NCBI RefSeq assembly: GCF_033118175.1
Contig: NC_083694.1
Coordinates: forward strand, 40,757,608-40,821,607
From: Dama dama
Taxonomy: Eukaryota > Chordata > Mammalia > Artiodactyla > Cervidae
DNA: 64,000 bases
Reading direction: 5' to 3'
Shown here: positions 10,437-26,884 of the stretch, in pieces
Numbering within the stretch: the stretch's first letter is position 1
Layout of the letters: each line of letters opens with the position of its first letter
Notes under the pieces: generated by a model
What the model saw: the letters and a program-made list of their open reading frames with translations, nothing else
Told to the model about the DNA's origin: nothing
Databases searched by the model: none
Translations under genes and position numbers: made by a program

Positions 10437-11969
10437 ACAATGGTACATTATCTACTGGTAGACATTTAAAAGAGGTCCATGTGTTCAGAGTGCCTTTGGC
10501 TCATGGTATTTCTTGTTAGCCACTTAAGTTTCATCTGACCCTGCATTTTCCTTACCTAGCTGGAGAGCTCTCTGCACTCTCATCCCAAGTCCAAGTTGAA
10601 GTGTCCTAAACTCCTCCAGCTTCCAGGTAGTATTTATCTGGTTTTCCAGTTATGACTCCCAGTTCTGAGGTTACATTCCCTAATGCTTTCTCCTGTGACA
10701 ACCTACTTAATGTTCATTCCTTTTTCCAATTTCTTCTCCTCTCTCCCCAACCTCCCTCCAGGCTTGGATTCTATTTTTGTTTGAGAAGTGAATCCTAAAC
10801 CAATTTCTCTTGCCTATGCAGTAGAAATACTTTTTCATTACCCACTAACTCTAAACAAGAACCCAAAGTATGTAAGAAAACTCTCAACACAGAGCCTCTG
10901 AATCAGATTAAGTCACCATGAAAGAGCAGGCAAATATTAATACAATGCACATATGGAGAGGCCTTTCCTTCACTGCTTCTAAAATTACACACCCTAAAAC
11001 CAACACAAATGCCTAAATAGTACACCTTATTATCATCATCAAAATTAGGGGACAAACACAGGGAGAAGATGTTTATTCAGCAACATCTTCAAATGATAAA
11101 AGAGGTATATTTTCCAATTTTGCTTTCTGTGGCACTGGCCCTAATTATTTGCCACTGAGAGATCGATATTACCCCAAAACGTTGACACTTCCACCTATAT
11201 TCACATATCAAAAATTAGAGCTAATTTTATGAATATAACAATCACTTACTTTTACAATGGAAGTTCTGTGAATCCAAAGCGTTTTGCAAAGTAGGCTATT
11301 GGAACCATTCCAACTTGTGTGTCAACAGTCTTTTCTAAGTTGAACTTGGAACAGTGGTTTCACATACAAACTGTAACCCTGGGAGGACAACTTACTGTGA
11401 TAAGTATAAGAAATTATATGATCGAACAGATAATTTATTTTGGTGGAGTTCTATGGTAATCTTGGAAGTTTATCCTGCGTGGCTGAAACAAAATTATCTT
11501 TAAAGACAAAACCGGAGAAACAATTTCTCCGTAAACCTTGATGTTGTCCTGTGGACTAATAACTTCAAGGATATGTGCTGCGAACATCTGAAGACGGTTT
11601 TCACCTAATTTCTCAGTAACTTTTAAGAATGTTGCCAACAGCTAATAGTCTTCTCAAAATGAGTGAGTATCAAAGCGCTACCAGGAAGGTGTATCTAGTC
11701 TTTTACAGATTTGGAAGGAAGGAGTTCAGAAAAAAGTGAAGCGCCCCCCTCGCCTCGCTTCCACCAAGTCCAAGAAGCTTCTAGAAAAGAATTTTGTTTT
11801 TTTTTTTTCGGGTTAAGTCACATGTTACAAAGGCCAAAGGGAAATTTACCGAGGGTTTTGGTTCCACGGAGAGAAGCTGAAAAAATGAAGGGGCAAGACT
11901 CCTTGTCCCAAACTTGAATGTGATCTCGCTTCAGGGACAGTTGTATTTGACCCTCAATGAGCCCAAAAT
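10437..11969. other. No gene seen (probable NMNAT1 intron 1)
   Basis: Mostly unique AT-rich sequence with no splice-bounded exon I can support. A 67-codon frame on the minus strand at 11435-11638 has no recognisable motif. Confidence 0.6.
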
Positions 11970-12060
11970 CTTGGACTCATCTGTGCTAGGGGCTTCGAAA
12001 AGGAATCCTGGGCTGCCTCGGCCAGAGACGGATTCTCAGGGGCTCCCTGTGGGGACTTAC

Positions 12061-12130
12061 CACGTCCTCACCACGTCCTCAGGGCAGAGAGGCCCGAGTC
12101 CTCCGGGAGACACTCCGCAACCCGAACGCC
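12061..12130 (-). other. NMNAT1: Probable noncoding first exon of NMNAT1
   Basis: On the minus strand a GC-rich stretch leaving the divergent promoter reaches a perfect GTAAGT donor (reverse complement of 12055-12060), so the exon would end at 12061. In human, NMNAT1 (nuclear nicotinamide mononucleotide adenylyltransferase, NAD+ synthesis) starts head-to-head with LZIC a few tens of bases away and has a long first intron. No NMNAT1 coding exon occurs in 1-12000, which fits such an intron. The identity rests on synteny, because the exon is noncoding. The 5' end is only approximate. Confidence 0.55.
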
Positions 12131-12260
12131 AATGAGGGTAACACCCGCGGCCGCACCCACATTGGCTCCGGGAAACCGGAAGTGCGTGCGTCTGACTGAA
12201 GGGCTCCTCCTGCACGCGTCCGCTGAGCTGGGCCCCTCAGGTAGGCGGGGCCCCTGGCTC
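12100..12260. promoter_or_regulatory. Divergent CpG promoter between LZIC (+) and NMNAT1 (-)
   Basis: The stretch is GC- and CpG-rich and TATA-less. It holds CCAAT on the plus strand at 12129-12133, ATTGG (CCAAT on the minus strand) at 12161-12165, a NotI-like GCGGCCGC at about 12147-12154, and an ETS/GABP-type ACCGGAAGTG at 12175-12184. Opposed CCAAT boxes plus a GABP site are typical of bidirectional housekeeping promoters. GC-rich sequence extends over roughly 11970-12620. Confidence 0.75.
12186..12240 (+). other. LZIC: LZIC noncoding first exon
   Basis: The exon follows the CCAAT/ETS cluster and ends at CCCCTCAG|GTAGGC (donor at 12241). The next exon on this strand carries the LZIC start codon at 16265. 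The start site is approximate. Intron 1 (12241-16256) holds only repeats and unremarkable sequence. Confidence 0.6.
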
Positions 12261-13249
12261 CTAACTCTGGAACCTTAGGGTAGGCGGCGGTGGAGAGGGG
12301 ACCTCGAGGGTCTTTAGGAGGTAGTTTGATTTCTGGTCTGGGAAGAGCCGGAAGAGTTTTGGGGACAGCGGATTCCCGGCGACCTCTGGTGGCAGCCGGG
12401 CCTAGTCGAGCCGGCCGCCGCAGGACCCAAATGTGGGAGCTTCAAGTTCCCCGGTGTGAAGTGGGATTTGGGGCCGTGACCTGAGCTGCTCCCTTACCGC
12501 GTCCGAATGCTTGAGGTCCGGATGCTGCTCATTTCCAAGCGAGAAAACTTGTGCGCCCCACCTGTACTGTTTCCGTGCTTCTGGGTTTGACAACTTCCCT
12601 CAAGGCAGGTCCGGGTGCGGGGTTCTCCTCTGTCACCCCCTCGACTTCAGAAAAACCTGAGAACGACTGCCGGAGACACTCGAGAGAAAATGGGTTTCTC
12701 CTCCCTCCTCCAACCCCCTACCGCCCATTTGAAGTCTTCCTCGAAAGAGAGGTTGTGTTACATTCTCTGGCTGCCTAAGTGGAGTTTTCGGGACTGCTTT
12801 AGGCCACGTTTATAAATAGTAAATAAAACCACCTGTTAATCATTTCCTTTTTCCCAGACAACTCCACCCCTAGGTGGTTTGAACCTTGAGCCTGTTTTAG
12901 TCCTGATGAGAAGTTTCGCTTTCCTCAAGTTTAAGACACTTGGAACTTCAAGAATTGGAGGTTTATGCCATTTGAGACCGGTCAGCACTGAGCAGAGTTA
13001 AGAGTACTAAGAGACAGGTGAGCGTGAGTGAGTACCTTCCTCTCCAGATTAATTTTTGAGAGTAATTTTGCAGTTTTGGTAAAAGGTGCACCACCTTTAT
13101 TGAATACTAGGTGGTGCCCGCGAGTTAATCTTTCTGAGGTAAATCTCAAATAATGTAGCATCAGGGTAGGATTTTAAAGAGTTTCTATCTGCCCTGAAAT
13201 TGTTTTAAAATACCCTTACCTCCTTAAAATATGTTGTGCCTTTATACAG

Positions 13250-13680
13250 TTCATTCAGTTATTGACTATCTAGTCTGTATTATAGTGCTGAAGAGTCTCA
13301 GAAAGGAATCAGACTCAAATTTCTGCTCTCAGTTTACAGTCTGGAGAGGAAGACAGACAAACAACAGGCTATAATGAAATCACATATAATTCAAGGCAGA
13401 TATAGTGTTAAATAGAGATTAAGATGTAGAATGCAGTGGATAAAGCAGTCAATTCTCATTATTCGTTTACCTGTTATTTATCCAGTACTTTCTGTCTGCC
13501 GGGCATTGTGCTAGTTGGTGGTGTGTAAAGAAAATGTAAAACCCCTATTCTCAAAACAACTCACAATCTAGTGACTGGGAGGGAACCAAGGAAGGCAGTG
13601 TGGAGAACGTGAAATTTGACCTTGAAGAATGAATGACTTGGCCTTGATAAGTAGAAAAAAAAAATACAGGCTCAAAAGAG
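13250..13680 (+). repeat. Old mammalian interspersed repeat, family not assigned
   Basis: Two segments resemble the same old repeat: one with TTTACAGTCTGGAGAGG and one with GCCGGGCATTGTGCTAG to CACAATCTAGTGACTGGGAG. Confidence 0.4.
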
Positions 13681-14179
13681 AAAGATGAAAGTGCATGATA
13701 TGCTTTGAAACAGCAAGTAGTCCAGTGTGATTAGACTGTAGGAAATTAAGCCTGAAAAGACACTTTATTTTACATTAGGTTTCCCTTGACTTACACTGAA
13801 AAATTCAACAGATTTAAAATAAAATTTCAATGTGTATTTCCAGGAGAAATTATATATGAAACATAGTTATAGTAAGTAACTTCCTGGCTAACCTATTATA
13901 CATGAACTAAGCTATAATAAATTACACTTCTGGCTATAATGTAGCTCATTTATGTTTACCTATTATTCATGATTGTAGATGATTTAAGCCAATTTTTTAA
14001 AACACAGTAAAAAAAAAAAGATAAAAGATGCAGTAGTAAGTCTAGATTTTCACTAATTGCATTCTATTTTGAATATCATATAAGGAATCTCCTTCATTAA
14101 AGTTCGCATGTGGAATCACTTGAAAATGACTATGTGTAGGAAAATTTTAAATGCTTTCAAAAGTTACCCTGAAAGAAAG

Positions 14180-14337
14180 AAAGTGAAAGTCGCTCAGTCC
14201 TGTCCAACTCTTTGTGACCCCATGGACTATACAGTCCATGGAATTCTCCTGGCCAGAATACTGGAGTGGGTAGCTGTTCCCTTCTCCAGTGGGTCTTCCC
14301 AAGGATTGATTCTTTACCAGCTGAGCCACCAGGGAAA
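14180..14337 (-). mobile_element. Bov-tA SINE, internally shortened
   Basis: AAAGTCGCTCAGTCCTGTCC to GCTGAGCCACCAGGGAA. The middle, including part of the tRNA region, is missing. Confidence 0.88.
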
Positions 14338-14531
14338 ACAAAAATTTACCCTAGGATTTAAGTTTTGATGAATATACCAAATAGTAATGTTTCCTAAAAC
14401 GAATGTGAGTGTAATTTCTGTAAATGGAAAAACTCAAAACACTATAAATGTTAAGGTAAATGCATACAATATCAATACACCAAATCAGGAACTTTTCTGT
14501 ACCTTAGCAATAATCAGAAATTGTAATAACA

Positions 14532-14670
14532 GGGACTTCCTTGGTGGTCCAGTGGCTAAGACTCTGCATTCACAATGCAGAGGCCCTGAGTTCAATCCCT
14601 GGTTGGGGAACTAGATCTCACATGCTGCAACAACGACCTGGCAGAGCCAAATAAATAAGTATTTAAAAAA
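14532..14670 (+). mobile_element. CHR-2-type SINE, short form
   Basis: Flanked by an exact 16-base duplication AGAAATTGTAATAACA at 14516-14531 and 14671-14686. Confidence 0.92.
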
Positions 14671-14835
14671 AGAAATTGTAATAACAAAATCACTATTTCC
14701 AATATTAACAAAAAATACAGAATATCTAAGAATAGCTAGTATTCAAAGCCTTTGTGAGTAATACTTTTTTAAACTAAAGACCATGAAAGAAAGCCTAGGT
14801 AATTGGAGAGAGACATTGCTTAATTGAAAGATTCA

Positions 14836-14990
14836 GGGTCTTCCCTCATGGTTCAGTGGTTAAGACTCCTTGCTCCCAATGCAGGGGGCCTGGGTTCAAT
14901 CCTTAGTCAGGGAACTAGATCCCACATGCCACAACTAAGACCCGGTACAAACAAATAAGTAAATAAAAAAACATTAAAAAAAAATTCAAA
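14836..14990 (+). mobile_element. CHR-2-type SINE, short form
   Basis: GGTCTTCCCTCATGGTTCAG head to (AAATAAGT)n and a poly(A) tail. Confidence 0.85.
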
Positions 14991-14999
14991 TTTCAAGGA

Positions 15000-15960
15000 T
15001 TCAGGTTTTATCCATATTAATTTTAATGTAACTCTTGTCAAAATTTCAATTGAATTTTGGGAACTAGTTGTCAAACTGATTCTTAAATTTATTTAGAAGA
15101 GAAAATGTACAAGAATAGCCAAAAATTTGAAGGAAAAAACCCACAATAGTAAAGGTAACTCCTTATCAGTTGTCTGTGTACACCAGCTTTAAAGCTATAA
15201 TAAATAAAATAGCAAAGTAATGCCTTAGGACCAGAATATTGTCAATGAAACAGAGTCTGTTTCTATTGAGTCTCAAAGGTGGCATAAATAAATACCGGTA
15301 AAACAGTTTTGGAGCAGTTAGTTATCCATTTGAAAGAAAATTAAAGATCCTTATTTTACAGCACTAAGGAAAAATAACTGTGGGTGGTTAAAGAGCTCAA
15401 TGTAAAAAAAAATCTATAAAAGTCTTAGAATACAAAATAGTATATTTTTGGGAATTCCTGGTGGCCCAGTGCTTAGGACTCAGTGCTTTCACTGCCAGGG
15501 CTCAGGTTCAATCCCTGGTTGGGGAGCTAAGATCTTGCAAGCTCTGTGGCACAGACCCCTCTGCCCCTCCCCGCAAAAAACAAAATAGTATATATTTGAA
15601 AATCTTGTATGGTTAGAGCCTGCTTTCATGGGACACAAAACTAAGAAGACATAGAGAAGATAAGTTTAGCCATTAAAAATAATAATTTACCATAACAAAA
15701 AATACCATAAGTAAAATTTAAAATCAGGAGACAAGAGGTAATATTTGCAACATAAAAACAAAGACTTTATATCCATATTAGATGAATCAGTAAGAGAAAG
15801 ATAATCCCATAGGAAAATGGGCACATTTCCAGAGAAGAAATTCATATCAAAAGTTGTTCCTGCCTACAAATTATTAGGTAAATGTACACAAAGGTCAACA
15901 AGATGATACACTCTTAGTCCTGGAGTGTACTTACTAAGAGTGAAAAAGAATGTTAAAATG
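15000..15960 (+). mobile_element. Old L1 (L1M) ORF2 fragment
   Basis: ACAAGAATAGCCAAAAATTT, GAGGTAATATTTGCAACATA and GAAAATGGGCACATTTCCAG are decayed L1 ORF2 3' blocks. Interrupted at 15449-15590. Confidence 0.75.
15449..15590 (+). mobile_element. CHR-2-type SINE nested in L1M
   Basis: Flanked by ACAAAATAGTATAT on both sides (about 15434 and 15580). Confidence 0.87.
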
Positions 15961-16222
15961 AATCTTGTAGAACAGAGGCACACCTGATCTGTTTCCTTGT
16001 GAATCTGTATTTTCGTCTATCAAATATGTTTAGTAAGATAGATCAATAGTTAAAAACCTCTAATTTGTCAAGTCAATTAAGATTGCTAGGCATTTTTGTG
16101 GGGTGTTACTACTAGATGAATTTAAACTTTTATGCTTCTTTGCACAGCTATCTTCCCCACACCTGTAGCTCAGAGTATAATGTAGGTTAAATTGCACTGC
16201 TATATTGAATCATTTCAAATAA

Positions 16223-20837
<4,615 letters not shown>

Positions 20838-21150
20838 TATGGTGTGAAAACTTGGGACAATGATCACATTCTTATTGTAAATGGTATTTTTCTTCTGGGG
20901 AGTTTGAGTTATGGCAGAGAAGTCAAGAGATTCATGAAATATATTCATAACCTAAGAAAAGGTGACAGAAAAATGTACTCACAGCTTTTGTTTATGCCCT
21001 TTGTCATTGTGCTTTGTGTAGAGATACGCGAGTGATTCTCGCCTTGTTGGGATGGAAGGCTTCATGGACCTTGTTCATTATAGTTTGTTTAAGAGAAAAC
21101 AGTGTCTCTGCCTGTTTTTATTAAACCTCCCTGTTCTTAAGTGCTGATAG
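20838..21150 (+). other. LZIC: LZIC 3' UTR, proximal part
   Basis: AT-rich sequence follows the stop codon. ATTAAA at 21120-21125 is a candidate poly(A) signal. A longer 3' UTR is possible, because AATAAA also occurs at 23879 and 23960 in largely repeat-free sequence. The end is inferred. Confidence 0.45.
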
Positions 21151-21254
21151 TAAATGAAAAGATGTGAAGTGACAGTTCTTTTCTGCTCATAATTTATCCC
21201 TACTTGTTGGAGTAAATAATATAGCAACATCAATGGACCTCATATATGTTCATA

Positions 21255-21410
21255 GCATTTTAGAGTTCTAAGTGATCTTAGAAATCATTTTCATTTTACA
21301 TACAAGGAAAATGAGGCTCAGAAAGAGCAAGTGACTTGTTTGAAATCTTATTAGAGACAGAGCTGGGGATAAGACTTGGGTGTCCTGTCAGTGTAATGTC
21401 CATTAAGTTT
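21255..21410 (+). repeat. MIR SINE
   Basis: CATTTTACATACAAGGAAAA, GAGGCTCAGAAAGAGCAAGT and following bases. Confidence 0.65.
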
Positions 21411-22179
21411 TATTTGTTTACTTTGTGCTACTTTTAAAAAATAATTAAGACATATTTGTAAAGTCTATGTTTGTGAACATTCAGTGTCCCAATAAGAAGT
21501 TGTCACTGAGGGACCCTTCTCCAGCCTGTAGGCTCTCTGTATGAATGGTGCCCATTGTGTCTCTGAGTTTTGAGCTTGGAACAATGGGAGCCCTGTTGTG
21601 AGTCTCCTGAGGTAACTTAACCTCCTCCGTTGTTTCACCAGGGAAGCAATTGGAAGTGGCAGCTTGAGGCCCTCCCTGTGTGTGACCTCTTTGCTGAAAC
21701 CCAGAGGGTGGTGACCGTAAACTACTATTTACTCTTCAGTTTTTGGAGAAATGCAAAATAAGTTCCAAGGAGTAGCCAGTTTCTCTCCTGAATGTTTAGT
21801 CTCTCTGCACGCTCAGATATGTAGATTTTTGCATATGTATGTACGTCAGCTTGTTCCCCAGGCTCTGGCCACTTTATATTCCTACATGTTTTTCTCAATA
21901 TTCTTTTTCTTTTAAAAATTAAAAACATTCTTACAATGTTTAAAGCTTCTTGTATACTGTAAAATCTCCTAGGTGCTCTGCCAACTGGATAAATTAGGGG
22001 AACTCAGCTGTATTAATGCCTTATTTGGAACTTGTAATGGGTAATTTTTTATGTATTGGTTTATGATGATCCAAAGCTCATTAAATTGTGACAAACTAAG
22101 GAAAAGCACATTACCTGCCATTTGTTTAGAGCTTTGAGGTCAGTCATCATTATTTCATTATTCTGTGTATTCTTTTTAA

Positions 22180-22900
22180 CTGAAGTGAAATTCACATGAC
22201 AAAAAATTCACCATTTTAAAGTGTACAGTCAGTACACTCACAGTGCTGTGTGGTGATCACCATTATCTGGTCCAAAACATTTTCATCACCCCCGAGGGAG
22301 CCCCCATCCTTACTAAGCAGTCACTCACTCCTCCTTCCAGTTCTCCAGCAACCACTCATCCACTTTCTATCTCTCTGAATTTACCTATTCTGGACATTTG
22401 GTATAAATGGTATTATATAGTATGGGACCTTTTGTGTCTGGCCTCTTTCACTGAGCATACTATTTTTGAGGTTAATCCACATTGTAGCATGTATCAGTGC
22501 TTCATTCATTTTTAATGGCTGAAAATACTCCCTTGCATGGATACCACATTGTGTTTATCCATTTATCTCTTGATGGACATTTGTTTTACTTTTTGGCATT
22601 TGGAATAGTGCTGCTGCTAGCTCAGTTGGTAAAGAATCTGCCCGCAGTGCAGGAGACCTGGGTTCGATTCCTGGGTCGGGAAAATCCCCTGGAGAAGGAA
22701 ATGGCAACCCACTCCAATATTCTTGTCTGGAGACTCCCATGGACAGAGGATCCTGGCAGGCTACAGTCTGTGAGGTTGCAAGAGTTGGACACGACTTAGC
22801 AACTAAATTACTACTACTATGAACATTAATGCATAAGTATTTGTTTAAATACCTACTTTCACTTCTTTTGGGTATGTACCTAGGAACAGAACTGCTGTTT
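22180..22900 (-). mobile_element. Old L1 3' part, reverse-oriented
   Basis: AACTGAAGTGAAATTCACAT, TATTCTGGACATTTGGTATA and GGGTATGTACCTAGGAACAG blocks. Interrupted by a SINE. Confidence 0.8.
22612..22815 (+). mobile_element. Bov-tA SINE nested in L1
   Basis: TAGCTCAGTTGGTAAAGAAT to GACACGACTTAGCAACTAAA. Confidence 0.9.
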
Positions 22901-25104
22901 TGGTTTTTTTTTAATTCGTAGCCATATTTCCCCTTCTCTTTCAGTAGTAGTAGGACAAGAAAAATTGAAGTATTTTATATTTGAAAGGGGCCTAAATGAA
23001 TCTGGAGTCCGTAAACTTTGGTTTCCCTTAAACTTTCTGTAAGACTAACCTAAGTGAAATGTTTTGTTATTAATCGCAGTAATGTATTCATTTTGTAAGT
23101 AATGACTCCTACTCAATTTAAAATTAATCTTCCTTTCAGAGTGGCCAGGTTTGCAGTGCCTAGCAAGACACTGTCAGTCAGGGCCATGTGACCTTTGGTA
23201 GGTTACTTAATCTTTTTGAGTCTCATTTTCTCTTCAGTTGAGTGGGAGCTACCCACTACATAGGATTACTGTGCATTGCCCTCTCTTTGTTAATATAGAA
23301 AGATATTTTACATTGGAGCTAATCTATCATTTAACAGTTTTTTCAAGGGCCATATGATATATTTTGTTTGACAAATTCGGTGTCAGTTTAGAATAATTTG
23401 AAAAGTGAATACTTTGAAAAGTCTCTGTAGTTATTAAATGACTTATAAACTGTGTTTATATTCATATTTTGCTATATTTAATCTTCTGGTTTTTTAGACC
23501 TCTTGGGAGGTCTCAGACTGCAATGGCTAATGCTTCGGTCGCTGTTTGACATCTTTGGGTCAAGCTAATATTTTAATGAAAAGAATACCTGCATTTGTCA
23601 AAGAACTGGGGTTGCCACAGAAGTAAATCCCAGTGATCAAGTGTGCAACCTGGCTGTTTAAGGAAATATAATTTGAAACAATTTCTATTTCAATGTTTTG
23701 CTTTTTTTTAAACCGGTGAGTGGTTAAGTTAGGTATTCTAGGTGGGTGGTAGAAGAAATCAAGCAGTAGAATGAGTTGTCCCCAGGAACGAGTTGGAGTT
23801 GGGACAGATGGATTTTTAACTTTGGTTGTTAGGCCTTTTATTGAAGACAGTCAGCCAAAGAACGATCATCTTAGGCAAAATAAAAGACTGAGTAAATCTA
23901 CCATTAGAAGAGTGTCTTATTGCAGGGAATGGTGGGTAGTTTGAAACTATTACAGCAAAAATAAACCTGGACCTTTTGGCCTGGAGCTTTTCAACGACAT
24001 TCCTGTCCATTTTTTTCTTATTCTAGTCATTACCAAGACCAAAAAACACTCTTTGCTTCTCAAAATGTTTTTCAGCATTAATATGTAAATTTAAACTGTC
24101 AGCATTCCCACAGACCCCCATGAACAAGCTGTAATTGCTTCCAGTCTGTGTGGCCTTGGAATTAAACTGGGGAAACTAGTATTTAGTATTTTCATTAAGT
24201 TGCAAAAAGCAGGTTAGAAATACGCCTCTACTAGGTATGGCCTTTTGACACCCTCACTCTCTTTTTGAAAGCCCCTCTCCCTGTTCACACTAACAGCAAA
24301 GCGGAGAGACTGAGCTGCTGAAGGGACCTGAAATACAAGGGGTCAGTGGCGTTCTTGAGAGCTCGCAGTGGAAAGTCCATGCTGTTCCAGGCAGAGGGAC
24401 CACCGGAGGGGTTTGAGGCTGTCAGTTTGTAGCTTCCTAATGCTTGGTTGTTTTCCTCTGATAGCATCAGATTCCTTACAGCCTCAGACAATGGACTACA
24501 ATTAAAAATAAACAAGTAAAAATATTTTCCATAAAGGAGGTCAAGGAGAGCCACCGGTTTTCTTTTGAATTAAAAAAGAGGAAGGTAATGCTAGTAAGAT
24601 TATGCATCAATCACAGGTCCTCTGCCCCTAATGCTGGCAACTGTGACCCTGAACTTCTGAAGCTTTCCCAGAAGAACCTCTGATTGTGTGTTTCTGTCAT
24701 AATTTCATTATATGGTTTAAGAGTTTGTAATCTTAATTGTCTGTTTACTCTAAAATGTCTTAGTAGTTCAAGTACTGTTTTTTTGTTACTGGTAAATTGT
24801 CATATATATACTTTGGACTTTTCTTTCCTATAAGAAAGCGTTCAATGATTTTTTTTTTTTTTTCCATTTTTGGCTTGTGTGGAAACTAGATTCTTTAGGC
24901 TTGGCCTTATTCCCACAGTATTCATAAACCAGGCCAGCTTGAAAACTGAGGCAGTGACCCTTGTTGATAATCAAAGAGATAAGTAATTTAGGTAAAAGCA
25001 GATATTTGGCCTGTATTAGACTATACGTGATTGCCTTAATCCTGTGGTTAACCATGTTTTTAGAAAATGTGGTGAGTTTTTTTTTATTATTTCATCTTTT
25101 AAAA
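22901..25104. other. No gene seen (LZIC-CTNNBIP1 spacer)
   Basis: Mostly unique AT-rich sequence. AATAAA at 23879 and 23960 could serve a long LZIC 3' UTR. There is a poly(T) run at about 24848-24863. No supported exon. Confidence 0.55.
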
Positions 25105-25228
25105 GGAATTTTTTTTCTGGCTGCCCCACTCAGCATACAGGCTCTTAGTTCCCCAAACAGGGGTCGAACTCATGCCCCCTTCAGTAGATATGCAGAGTCG
25201 TAACCACTGGAGTGCCCAGGAATTCCCT
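25105..25228 (-). mobile_element. CHR-2-type SINE, short form
   Basis: TTTTCTGGCTGCCCCACTCA to ACTGGAGTGCCCAGGAATTC. Confidence 0.8.
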
Positions 25229-26509
25229 TAATTTTTTTTTTTTAAACTTTGTTAACACCTCAAATTTTACACCAAGTTTATTCTAGGTGTTGGTAAATTA
25301 TACCTTAGATTTGATTTATAAAGCTCTGAGCTTATAAATCAATTATACTTCAGTAAAAATAAATAAATTTTTTAAAGACAGCAGAACTGTAAGAAGCAGT
25401 AAATCTGGCATCCTATGTCAATGCTTGGAAGAGAGCCACCACCAATCAAGAAAGTTCACTTTAAACTCATGGAAGCAAGAAATAAATTTCCATTGTGTTT
25501 GAACCACCAAAACAAAAGCCTCTGAGCTTTTTCTTGTTTATTCAAAATTTTTTTTTTCATAGTTACCCAGGAGATGAGCATTTGTAATTTTGGAGCAAAC
25601 AGGCAGAATCTCAGCCCCTTAGCCTCAGCCTCGTGGCATTTCTTTTCATCCTGTCTTCCAGAAGTGTGCATTGTTTATTCCTCTGCAAGAAAATATGAGC
25701 AAGTAAAAGAGTACATGCAGACAGAACCTAAATCAGCTTTCCACTCTCAGGAAAGAAAACGTAGACTCTTGTCTCTAGCCTGTGCGCTTGGGGTGGAGAT
25801 GAGGGATATGAGTGTGTACTCCTATGTGTGCCTGCCTCCAGGGAGCCTGACTGCTCCCACAGTGCTGGCTCAGATGACCCCCCACGGTGCTGTGCTGGCC
25901 AGAGAGGGTGGTTGATTATGCCAGGTTAATTTTGTTACAAAGTACTGGACAAATTGTGGATACTAGGCCCTTTTGGTTTGAGAAACCCAAAATGTACTTT
26001 TTCCTGGTGAGGATTAGGTCTTGAAAGTGAAGAGAATGTGTTTTAGAGAAATCTTAACAATAATTCCTATGTGGAAGCCAAGATATTCTTCTATCTGTTC
26101 CCTCTTCTAATTGTGATGTTGTCTATTCTTCATCAGACATTTATTGAGTGCTGATACATGACAGGTATTACCTAGCTCTTTTTTGTTAAGTTTTCTAAAA
26201 TGCATATTGGATAGAGTCTTTAAAAAAAAATAAGACCCTTAATTGTTTATATGGTAACAGAGGTTTAGATGTCAGACTGTATCACCAAGAGATTTATTTT
26301 ATAATGATAAAATCATGTTTCAAATAGACCTAAATCCCCACCTAATCTGTTACTCTATCTTACTTAGATGGGTCCTTAGAATCATTATTTCAGATGTGTA
26401 TTCACATATTGTAAGGAGGATTACTCTTGGAAATAATCTCTGATCTGTACAATTTGAACTAAATGATCTCTTTCATCTATTTTTACCTCACTTTAAAATC
26501 TCTCTTGTA
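25229..26509. other. No gene seen
   Basis: Unique sequence. A short L1-tail-like piece lies at about 25320-25380 (TATACTTCAGTAAAAATAAA). The 113-codon plus frame at 25574-25915 lacks splice or family support. Confidence 0.55.
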
Positions 26510-26625
26510 GGGAGTTCAGTGGTTTTCTAGTGACTTTCACTGCTGTGGGCCTGGGTTTAGTCCCTGGTGAGGGAATTAAGATCCTGCAAGCCGTGCAGAG
26601 GGGCAAAAAACTAAAATTATAAAAT
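26510..26625 (+). mobile_element. CHR-2-type SINE, diverged
   Basis: GTTCAGTGGTTTTCTAGTGA to GGGCAAAAAACTAAAA; the B-box GGGTTTAGTCCCTGG is retained. Confidence 0.75.
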
Positions 26626-26660
26626 CAAATCATTAATATAAAATGCATATTTCACTAAAA

Positions 26661-26882
26661 TACAATTGACCCTTGAACAATGTGGGGGTTGGGAGTGCCC
26701 ACCCTCTGCACAGTTGAAAATCCATGTATAACTTGACAGTCAGGCCTTGGTAACCATGGTTCCACATCCATGCATTCAGCCAACCACAGACTGTGTAGTA
26801 CTGTACTATGTATTTAGTAAAAGAAATCTGGGTATAAGTTGACTCACACAGTTCAAACCCATGTTGTTCAAAGGTCAAGTTG
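26661..26882. mobile_element. Non-autonomous DNA transposon fossil with inverted ends
   Basis: The left end ACAATTGACCCTTGAACAAT mirrors the right end TTGTTCAAAGGTCAAGTTGT. Matching inner parts (TGAAAATCC...ATAACTTGA and TATAAGTTGACTC) follow. This is an old mammalian family that I will not name with certainty. Confidence 0.75.
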
Positions 26883-26884
26883 TT

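Noticed and set aside
11435..11638. 67-codon minus-strand frame beginning MATFLKVTEKLGENR
   Set aside because: It reads like plausible protein, but has no flanking splice sites I could link, no known motif and is short. Kept only as a low-priority search query.
22612..22815. tRNA-gene-like head (GGTTCGATTCCTGG) suggesting a tRNA
   Set aside because: It is the tRNA-Glu-derived head of Bov-tA; the same holds for all other B-box matches in the window. No functional tRNA cloverleaf was found.
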